Notes under the pieces: generated by a model
Database searches by the model: none
Told to the model about the DNA's origin: nothing
The model's input: the letters and a program-made list of their open reading frames with translations, nothing else
In this document: in pieces, positions 41,321 to 48,373 of the stretch
Layout of the letters: each line of letters begins with the position of its first letter
Position numbering within the stretch: position 1 is the stretch's first letter
Translations under genes and position numbers: made by a program
From: Eggerthellaceae bacterium
GTDB taxonomy: Bacteria; Actinomycetota; Coriobacteriia; Coriobacteriales; Eggerthellaceae
Assembly (NCBI GenBank): GCA_910575165.1
Contig: CAJTDS010000003.1
Span: 176,183 to 240,182, forward strand
Direction of reading: 5' to 3'
Length of the DNA stretch: 64,000 nt

Positions 41321-42262
41321 ATGTTCGGTTCTCGGAAGGCGTCGCAGGAGCAGGGGCGTCCCTCGCGGGTGGTGTCGGCCCAGCAGTCCAGCGACGACCC
41401 CATGCAGCGGGCCTCGCGCAACGGCGTCTACTTCCTGCAGGCGGGAGCCGTAGCCGTTGTGTTCCTGGCGGTGTGTGCCTTGTGGTGGGCGGTGGCCCAG
41501 CGCATCGACTTCTTCACCGTGATTGCAGCGGTGCTGGCGTCGGTGCTGCTGGCCTCGTCGATGCACGTAGCCCAGCAGTGGGAACGCATGGTGGTCATGC
41601 GCCTGGGCAAGTTCAAAGGCGTGAAGGGCCCGGGCCTGTTCTTCACCATGCCGTTTGTCGAGTACTCCACCATGCGCGTGGACACCCGCGTGCGCTCCAC
41701 CTCGTTCGGGGCCGAGGAGACGCTCTCGTGCGATCTGGTGCCTCTCGACGTGGACGCGGTGGTGTTCTGGATGGTCCACGACGCGGAGAAGGCGTGCTCT
41801 ACCGTGGACGACTACGCCCTGCAGCTGCTCTATTCCGCCCAGACCATCCTGCGCGACGCCATCGGGCGAGCCAGCGCCGCCGAAGTGGCCAGCCGCCGCG
41901 ACCAGCTGGACCGCGAGCTCAAGCGCTTGCTGGAAGAGAAGGTGGCCTCTTGGGGGCTTACGGTGCTTTCCGTGGAGGTACGTGACATCCTGCTGCCCGA
42001 AGCGCTGCAAGACGTCATGTCGGCCGAGGCCCAGGCCGAGCAGCAGAAGAAGGCCCGGCTCATCCTCATGGAGGCGGAGACGTCCATTTCCGAAATCATC
42101 GGCGATTTTGCCCGCACTTACGACGATGAAACAGCCCTCGACCTGCGCAAGATGTATCTACTCTACGAAGGCATCAAGGAGGGAAAGGGCGCCATGGTGG
42201 TGCCCAGCTCCTGGAACGAGGGATTCGCCGACAAGGTGGTAGAGGGGGCTGCCAAGCGCTAG
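41321..42262 (+). CDS. SPFH/Band 7 (slipin-like) membrane protein
   Basis: A 313-residue stomatin-like protein. Two adjacent hydrophobic helices (residues about 40-80) form the membrane anchor, followed by the SPFH domain (ERMVVMRLGKFKGVKGPGLFF; DVDAVVFWMV; LRDAIGRASAAEV) and a short coiled coil rich in Glu, Gln and Ala. GGGGAGGGGAGA precedes the ATG. Slipins organise membrane microdomains and usually pair with a NfeD protein; no NfeD gene is visible here. It is flanked by the GntR gene and by 436 bp of non-coding sequence before the molybdopterin enzyme. Confidence 0.92.
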   Translation: MFGSRKASQEQGRPSRVVSAQQSSDDPMQRASRNGVYFLQAGAVAVVFLAVCALWWAVAQRIDFFTVIAAVLASVLLASSMHVAQQWERMVVMRLGKFKGVKGPGLFFTMPFVEYSTMRVDTRVRSTSFGAEETLSCDLVPLDVDAVVFWMVHDAEKACSTVDDYALQLLYSAQTILRDAIGRASAAEVASRRDQLDRELKRLLEEKVASWGLTVLSVEVRDILLPEALQDVMSAEAQAEQQKKARLILMEAETSISEIIGDFARTYDDETALDLRKMYLLYEGIKEGKGAMVVPSSWNEGFADKVVEGAAKR

Positions 42263-42444
42263 CCGTGCGGCACGGTGGGGTAGGGCGGCAACGCATGGTT
42301 GTGCTGGGGGCAGGCGCGGCAGGACGGCAGGTGCGTCGGCCGGGCTGGGGGCTCAGCTGCGCGGACGAGGTGTTGGCTGAGCGGGTGCCCCGTCTGCTGA
42401 GGGGATTATCCTCAACATAGATAAGACAGAAGCCTCCGTCCTCC

Positions 42445-42481
42445 TTGACTTTTCCTATGAAAAGAGTTTTCATATGAAAAT
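42445..42481 (+). promoter_or_regulatory. Promoter region with perfect 17-bp dyad before the molybdopterin enzyme
   Basis: TTGACT at 42445-42450 is a good -35 box. Just after it lies ATGAAAA-GAG-TTTTCAT (42457-42473), a perfect dyad, with a further ATGAAAAT directly adjacent at 42474-42481. A bound dimer here would cover the core promoter. The patch is strikingly AT-rich against its surroundings. The remainder of the 42263-42698 gap shows nothing else recognisable. Confidence 0.55.
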
Positions 42482-42698
42482 AGAGGGAAAGTCGACTACC
42501 CAACTGAAGAGTGTGTTTTACCTGCAATGACGCAAGCGCGTCTTCTGTTTGGCGCGCCGTGCCGCCAGAAGGGCATGGGCGGGTTGCGAACGCCGCAGCG
42601 GTTTTCCGAGCCGTCTGCCCGGCAACATCGCGAATCGGCCTTGGCGGGCGAAAGCGGCGCAAGCGAAACGGCAGACGTGCGCCTTGAGAGGGGGAACT

Positions 42699-45239
42699 AT
42701 GCACGCACGTACGGAGCATCGCGGCCTCAGCCGCCGCAGCTTCCTGAAATCCAGCGCCGTTGTGGCCGGCGCGGCCTGGGCCGGATGCGCCCTGGGATGC
42801 TCGAAGCCCGAGCCCGAAGCGCCTGAGACCGATTCGGTGGTGGCCGACGCCGAGCAACCTGCTGGAAACGACGGCAGCCAGCAGCAGCTCACGAAAGCCT
42901 CCGGCACCGACAAGACCTTCAACGTTTGCTGCCGTCCCAATTGCTTCAATACCTGCATGATGACCGCGACGGTGCGCGAGGGCAAGCTGGTGAAGACCGC
43001 GCCGGCCGACTTCCCGGACAAGTCGTTCAACCGCATCTGCCTGCGTGGCCTGGTCAGCAACGAGAACATCTACAACCCCGAGCGCGTGCTCTACCCCATG
43101 CGTCAGACCGGCGAGCGCGGCAGCGACAACTGGGAGAAGGTCAGCTGGGACGAGGCCATCGCCGACATCGCCGAGAAGATGAGCGGCTACATCGACGAGT
43201 TCGGCGGTTCCTCCATCTTCAAGGCTTCCGGTTCCAGCGTCTACCATGCTTCCAGCGGCACGCCGGGCAAGTGGCTGGCGGCCATCAACGGATCCCAGAT
43301 GAACGGCCCGCTCGATGCCGGTAACAGGTACGGACTCATGCGCGTCTACGGCTACGGCGGGGCCCCTTGGCCGGGCAACGACCCCCGCGACTACGTGAAC
43401 GCCAAGAACCTGTTCCTGTGGTCGAACAACCTCACCGACGCGCAGGTTCACGATTGGCATTTCGTTGCTGACGCCATCGAGGCGGGCACGAACGTCATCT
43501 GCATCGACCCCATCTTCACGCAGATGGCTGCCAAATCCCACAAATGGGTGCCCATCCGTCCCGGCGCCGACATGCCGCTGATCATGGGCATGATGAACGT
43601 CATGGTGGAGGAGGGGCTGGTTGACCTCGATTTCTTGCGCGAGCACACCTCGGCTCCCTTCCTGGTGAAGGAAGATGGCACCCTGGTGCGCATGAGCGAC
43701 CTTGGCGTGGAGCCCACCGAAGGCCCCGTAAACCCCATGACCGGCCAGCCTACGGTGATCAATCCCTACACCGTCTACGACGAGGGAGTTGGCGAGGCGG
43801 TGGAACTGGGCGCCACCGCGTTGCCGGCTTTGGAGGGTTCCTTCGAAGTGGCCGGCGGTACCGTGCGCACGGTCTACAGCGTGCTGTTGGACGAGATTGC
43901 GAAGTTCACGCCGGCGGAGGCTACGAAGCTCTGCGACGTGGACGAGGATACCATCCGCGAGCTGGCGCGCCTGGCCTGCGACGGTCCGGTGACCCACCGC
44001 ATCGGCTGGGGCTCCCAGGCCTACGACAACGGCATCGCCCCCAGCTCGTCCTGCGCCATCCTGGCGGCGTTGGCCGGCCAGCTGGGCAAGCCCGGCGCGA
44101 ACTGCGCTTCGGCCCAGTGGATGATGTGGGGTGGCGGCAACGCGGCGCTGAACACGGTCGCCCTGCCGGAGGGGGCCGTGGCGTCTCCTACCATCGCCTA
44201 CTGGAACATGCCCGCCGTATTCGAGACGGGCGAGTACCTGGGGACGCCCCTTACGCCCAAGGCGCTGCTCATCCATTCGGGCAACCCCATGTGCACCTGG
44301 TGCGACACCAACACGCTGCGCGACAAGGTCTTCGCCAACTTCGAGCTCATCGTCACCCTCGACTACATGATGACCGATACCGCCCGCTATTCCGACTATG
44401 TGTTGCCCTGCGCCCACTGGTTCGAGTACGAGGACGTGATTACCAATGGAAACACGTTCTACGTCATCCACTCCGAGAAGGCGATCGAACCCTGCGGCGA
44501 GGCGCTGCCCGACATGGAGATCATGCGCAAGCTGGCCAGCGCCATGGGCCTGGGGGACGATTTCTACCCCGCCGACCAGCAGGACTTCGTCAAGCAATAC
44601 CTGGACACCGACGCCGCCCGGGCCCAAGGGGTCACCTACGAGGCGCTGTGCAAGGACAACGCTGTCCACGGGTGGGGCGGCCAGCCCTTCATGCAGTGGC
44701 AGGACCTGCAGTTCACCACCGGCTCGGGCCGCGCGGAGCTGTACCTGGAAAACCCCACTCCCTACGGCGTGAACTTCCGGGCGTCCCAGGCCGCCGACCT
44801 GAGCCGCGAGCACGTGCCCACCTGGTTCGAGCCCCGCGAGGCCTGGCCCACCAACCCCCTGGCGGAGAAGTACCCGTTCGTACTCATGTCCGAGCGTCCG
44901 CGCTTCCGCGTGCACGGCCAGTGGGCCTACAACCGCATCCTGCGCGAGCTCGATCCCGAGCCCACGGTGAAGATCAATCCCGCCGACGCCAAGGCCCAGG
45001 GTCTTTCCGACGGCGATATCGTGGAGTGCTACAACGACCATGGGCACGCGGTGGCCAAGCTGGTGTGCAACGAGGCCATTCGCCCCGGCACCATGGTGTA
45101 CCCGAAGAGCTGGCAGTCCGACCAGCATATCGCCGGCGGGTGGTCTGAGCCGCTCTCCTGCGAGACCGACCCGGTGCTGTGCAACCAAAGCTTCATGGAC
45201 TGCCTGGTGGCCGTCCGCAAGTGGGAAGGGGAGAAGTAA
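42699..45239 (+). CDS. Tat-exported molybdopterin oxidoreductase, DMSO-reductase family catalytic subunit
   Basis: An 846-residue catalytic subunit. The Tat signal LSRRSFLKSS (about residues 10-19) is followed by AWAGCALGCS, which could also be lipidated. A 4Fe-4S binding set CRPNCFNTC...CLRG lies near residues 77-113. Family segments around the bis-MGD cofactor follow, and the C-terminal MGD-binding domain holds RPRFRVHGQW and HIAGGWSEP. Members reduce DMSO, TMAO, other S- or N-oxides or various aromatics; the substrate is not evident. The iron-sulfur subunit gene starts 2 bp after its stop. No membrane anchor gene follows, unlike classic dmsABC. Start at 42699 follows GAGAGGGGGAA. Confidence 0.93.
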   Translation: MHARTEHRGLSRRSFLKSSAVVAGAAWAGCALGCSKPEPEAPETDSVVADAEQPAGNDGSQQQLTKASGTDKTFNVCCRPNCFNTCMMTATVREGKLVKTAPADFPDKSFNRICLRGLVSNENIYNPERVLYPMRQTGERGSDNWEKVSWDEAIADIAEKMSGYIDEFGGSSIFKASGSSVYHASSGTPGKWLAAINGSQMNGPLDAGNRYGLMRVYGYGGAPWPGNDPRDYVNAKNLFLWSNNLTDAQVHDWHFVADAIEAGTNVICIDPIFTQMAAKSHKWVPIRPGADMPLIMGMMNVMVEEGLVDLDFLREHTSAPFLVKEDGTLVRMSDLGVEPTEGPVNPMTGQPTVINPYTVYDEGVGEAVELGATALPALEGSFEVAGGTVRTVYSVLLDEIAKFTPAEATKLCDVDEDTIRELARLACDGPVTHRIGWGSQAYDNGIAPSSSCAILAALAGQLGKPGANCASAQWMMWGGGNAALNTVALPEGAVASPTIAYWNMPAVFETGEYLGTPLTPKALLIHSGNPMCTWCDTNTLRDKVFANFELIVTLDYMMTDTARYSDYVLPCAHWFEYEDVITNGNTFYVIHSEKAIEPCGEALPDMEIMRKLASAMGLGDDFYPADQQDFVKQYLDTDAARAQGVTYEALCKDNAVHGWGGQPFMQWQDLQFTTGSGRAELYLENPTPYGVNFRASQAADLSREHVPTWFEPREAWPTNPLAEKYPFVLMSERPRFRVHGQWAYNRILRELDPEPTVKINPADAKAQGLSDGDIVECYNDHGHAVAKLVCNEAIRPGTMVYPKSWQSDQHIAGGWSEPLSCETDPVLCNQSFMDCLVAVRKWEGEK

Positions 45240-45241
45240 CC

Positions 45242-45868
45242 ATGACGCATTACGGAATGGCTATCGACGTCAAGCGCTGCATTGCCTGCAGCGCCTGCGT
45301 GACCGGCTGCAAGGTGGAGAACAACCTGCCCCAGAACATGTGGTGGAACAAGGTGGTCAACGTCGGCGGAGAAACCCCCGACAGCCCTAGCGGCACCTAT
45401 GCCGCCCGCGACCTGAAGATGGAGTCCTACACCCTGTCCTGCCAGCACTGCGAGAATCCCGCCTGCGTGGAGGTGTGCCCAACCCAGGCTTCCTATAAGG
45501 ACGCCGAGACCGGCATCGTGCTGGTGGACAACTCCAAGTGCATCGGTTGCGGCATCTGCCAGCAGGCCTGCCCCTACGGCGTGCGCGTGCTGCAGGAGGG
45601 CGAGCCGGTCTACTATGCCGACTTCGGCTTCGGCGCCGCCAACGCCCCGGTGCACGAGAAGGGCACCATGGAGAAGTGCACCTTCTGCTACCACCGCGTG
45701 GTGGAGGGCGACGTGCCCTTCTGCGTGGAGGTGTGCCCCGGCCGCGCCCGCACCTTCGGCGATTTGGACGACCCCGCTTCCGACATCTCGAAGCTTATCG
45801 CCGGTCGCACGGTGGAGCAGCTGGAAACCGACGCCGGCACCAACCCCAGCGTGTTTTTGCTGAAGTAA
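45242..45868 (+). CDS. Four-cluster iron-sulfur electron-transfer subunit (DmsB-like)
   Basis: A 208-residue ferredoxin-like protein carrying four cysteine groups for 4Fe-4S clusters: CIACSACVTGC, CQHCENPACVEVC, CIGCGICQQAC and CTFC...CVEVCPGRA. It transfers electrons between a quinol-oxidising anchor and the molybdopterin subunit encoded directly upstream. It has no signal of its own and would be carried across the membrane with its Tat partner. The ATG at 45242 follows GGGGAGAAG. A large terminator comes 69 bp after its stop, so no third gene belongs to this operon. Confidence 0.95.
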   Translation: MTHYGMAIDVKRCIACSACVTGCKVENNLPQNMWWNKVVNVGGETPDSPSGTYAARDLKMESYTLSCQHCENPACVEVCPTQASYKDAETGIVLVDNSKCIGCGICQQACPYGVRVLQEGEPVYYADFGFGAANAPVHEKGTMEKCTFCYHRVVEGDVPFCVEVCPGRARTFGDLDDPASDISKLIAGRTVEQLETDAGTNPSVFLLK

Positions 45869-45936
45869 GACGCATGCACCATCGCGCGACCGCCTAGCTC
45901 CGAGCCGCGCAATACCGATGCGCATTTCCCGCGTAC

Positions 45937-45990
45937 GCCCCGCCCTGCCATCGACAGTCGCCCCCATGCTGTCGATAAGGGCGGGGCTTT
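45937..45990 (+). terminator. Long intrinsic terminator of the molybdopterin enzyme operon
   Basis: GCCCCGCCCT (45937-45946) pairs with AGGGCGGGGC (45978-45987). An inner ATCGACAG (45950-45957) pairs with CTGTCGAT (45969-45976). TTT follows. Confidence 0.85.
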
Positions 45991-46103
45991 CCTGTGCCCT
46001 GCGCCGCCGCACGAGGCCGGGCCCGCGGTGCCAAACCGTGGCCAACTTGCTATGAAAGCGCGGTGTAAACCCGCGCCGCTGCGGCTAAAATGAAACCGCT
46101 CAA

Positions 46104-46112
46104 TGCTATAGT
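46104..46112 (+). promoter_or_regulatory. Extended -10 promoter of the DUF948 gene
   Basis: TGCTATAGT at 46104-46112, 41 bp before the ATG at 46153. Confidence 0.55.
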
Positions 46113-46152
46113 TGCCCGAAAAGAAGTATGGGTACCACCGGAGGTCGTAGCT

Positions 46153-46938
46153 ATGTTGGAAATCCTGCTCCCCATCGTGTACATCGTCGTGGGCGTGGCT
46201 TTGGTCTGGTTCGTCATCGAGCTGGTGATGACGGTGCGCAAGACCCGCTCCACGGTGGACTCCCTGCAAAAGCAGCTGGAGCCTACGCTTGACAGCGTGC
46301 AGAAGATCACCGCATCGCTGGAGCCGGCCGTGGCCAAGGTGGACCCGCTGGTGGAGCGCGTGTCCCTTACGGTGGACGCCGCCAACCTGGAGCTTATGCG
46401 GGTCGACCAGATTCTGGAAGACGTGTCCGACATCACCGATTCGGTGTCCAGCACCGTGAACTCCGTCGACACCATCGCCAGCGCCCCCATGGAGCTGGTC
46501 ACCTCCGTGGCCTCCAAGGTGCGTACGGCGTTTCGTCCCAAGCGTGCCTCCGACGAGTCCGCCAAGCTGGGCGCGGCCAGGGCGGCCCAGGCTCAGCAGT
46601 CCGTCGAGAAGCCCAAGAAGACCTTGGGCGAGGTGGCCTCCACCGCCAAGAACGTCTCCACGGTGGCCCAGGGCGTTGCCAGCACCGTGGTGAGCGCCAC
46701 CCAGGGCGCCATGTCCGAGCAGACCAAGAAGTTCGAGGACCGCAAGGCCGCTTCCGAGGCCAAGGCCGAGGCGCGCCAGGCGGTCATGCGCGAGGCCAGC
46801 GCCACTGCCGACGACATGATGAACGCGGTGACGGCCTCGGTCGCCGTCGACACCGCCAAGATGGACGCAGCCGACGTCCCTGCCGCGTCTCCCGCAGCTC
46901 CTGCCGCCCTTGACGGCGACGGTTCCGCCGAGGCCTAG
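46153..46938 (+). CDS. DUF948-type membrane protein with long helical tail
   Basis: A 261-residue protein. One N-terminal membrane helix (LLPIVYIVVGVALVWFVIELVM) is followed by a coiled coil in which Val/Thr/Ser-rich heptads recur (TRSTVDSLQKQLEPTLDSV; SDITDSVSSTVNSVDTIASAP), as in DUF948 proteins. The last 120 residues are Ala/Lys/Glu-rich. GGAGGTC sits 8 nt before the ATG at 46153. In Firmicutes DUF948 genes sit next to general stress and wall genes; the function is not known. The AI-2E-type permease gene begins 27 bp after its stop. Confidence 0.82.
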   Translation: MLEILLPIVYIVVGVALVWFVIELVMTVRKTRSTVDSLQKQLEPTLDSVQKITASLEPAVAKVDPLVERVSLTVDAANLELMRVDQILEDVSDITDSVSSTVNSVDTIASAPMELVTSVASKVRTAFRPKRASDESAKLGAARAAQAQQSVEKPKKTLGEVASTAKNVSTVAQGVASTVVSATQGAMSEQTKKFEDRKAASEAKAEARQAVMREASATADDMMNAVTASVAVDTAKMDAADVPAASPAAPAALDGDGSAEA

Positions 46939-46965
46939 GCCTTCGTCCGGGGCGGGCTGCTCGCA

Positions 46966-48348
46966 GTGGCTTCCAACGACAACCAGATGAAACCTGTGGC
47001 GTCTTCGCCTAGTGGCGAGGGCGCTGCGCCGTGCGGAGGAGACGTTGCGCCGGCCGCCGCGCGCCGTCGTTGGCGCAGCTGGAGCGAGGCTCTGGCCGCC
47101 GTGTGGACCATCATCGGCGTGATCGTGCTCACGGGCGTGCTCGTCTACCTGCTCAACGTGCTGTCCGTGCCGGTGGGCATGCTCATCTGGACCGTGGTCA
47201 TCGTGTTCTGCTTGCGCGGCCAGGTGGCGGCCTTGGAGTGCCGGGGCGTCCCCCGCGCCGTGGGTACCACCATAGCTTACATGGGCATGGCTCTGCTGCT
47301 GGGCTTGGTGGGGCTGCTTATGTTCTCGCCGCTGTTCGGCGTGGGCGACCAGTTCGCCAATCTCATCCACAGCATACCTGGCTATATCGACCAGCTGTCG
47401 AGCTGGTGGAACGACCTGTACGCCCGCTACGCAGACCTGCTGTCCAACGAGGACATCCAGCGGTGGATGAACAGCGCCTTCGCAAGCCTTTCTGGGTGGG
47501 CGTCGGGTTTCGCCTCGTCGTCAGCCGACGGGGTGGTGGCCTTCGGCACCGGCGTGGCCAACACCCTTATGACCATAGGCTTCGCCCTGGTCATTGCGTT
47601 TTGGATTCTCATGGAGCTGCCGGCGCTGGGCCGCGAGTGCACCCGTCTGGCTGGCCCCAGGCACAAGGAGACCGCCACCATGCTGCATCTGACCTTCACC
47701 CGGGTCATGGGCGGCTACATCAAGGGGACCCTCATCCAGTGCGGCGTGATTGGGCTGGCTTGCGTCATCCTGTTCGCCGTGGTCAAGATACCCAACTGGG
47801 CGGCCTTGGGGGTTATCGCCGGCATCCTCAACATCGTTCCGGTGGTGGGCCCGTGGCTGGGAGGCGCCCTGGCTGCCGTGGCTGGCATCTTCGTGAACTT
47901 CTGGGCCGGGGTCATAGCGCTCGTGGGCACCATAGTGATCCAGCAGGTGGTCTACACCTTCATATCGCCCAAGATCATGGCGAACTCCGTGGACATCCAC
48001 CCCTCGCTCATGCTCTTCGCGCTCATGGCCGGCAGCGCCGTGGGAGGGGCCATGAGCGGCATCATGGGCTCGGTTGTGGGCATGCTGGCCTCCATCCCCC
48101 TTGTGGCGGTGTTCAAAAGCATCTTCGTGTATTATTTCGAGAAGCGCACTGGGCGGCAGCTCGTGGCTGTCGACGGGGTGTTTTTCAAGGGAACGCCGGC
48201 GCGCGAGGGAACCGTGGACCCCATGGGGGACGCGGTCTCGGGATGCGAGCCGCAGGACAGTTCGCAGGGGCAGGGCCACGGCAGTCGGGCGCGCTCGGGC
48301 AAACCGGGCATCTTCGACCGCATCGCGTCTTTTCTGAGGAAGCAATAG
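46966..48348 (+). CDS. AI-2E family transporter-type permease
   Basis: A 460-residue polytopic membrane protein of the AI-2E family (PF01594). Hydrophobic segments cluster at both ends of a central soluble stretch, and the family signatures GGYIKGTLIQ, ILNIVPVVGPWLGG and SPKIMANSVDIHP are clear. Members export the quorum signal AI-2 (TqsA), act as sodium/proton antiporters or help sporulation, so the cargo is unknown. The start is taken as GTG 46966, which lacks a strong ribosome-binding site; ATG 46987 is the alternative. A C-terminal charged tail of about 60 residues is unusual in length. alaS begins 25 bp after its stop. Confidence 0.88.
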   Translation: MASNDNQMKPVASSPSGEGAAPCGGDVAPAAARRRWRSWSEALAAVWTIIGVIVLTGVLVYLLNVLSVPVGMLIWTVVIVFCLRGQVAALECRGVPRAVGTTIAYMGMALLLGLVGLLMFSPLFGVGDQFANLIHSIPGYIDQLSSWWNDLYARYADLLSNEDIQRWMNSAFASLSGWASGFASSSADGVVAFGTGVANTLMTIGFALVIAFWILMELPALGRECTRLAGPRHKETATMLHLTFTRVMGGYIKGTLIQCGVIGLACVILFAVVKIPNWAALGVIAGILNIVPVVGPWLGGALAAVAGIFVNFWAGVIALVGTIVIQQVVYTFISPKIMANSVDIHPSLMLFALMAGSAVGGAMSGIMGSVVGMLASIPLVAVFKSIFVYYFEKRTGRQLVAVDGVFFKGTPAREGTVDPMGDAVSGCEPQDSSQGQGHGSRARSGKPGIFDRIASFLRKQ

Positions 48349-48373
48349 CCACAGGCTAGGAAGCAGGAGATTC

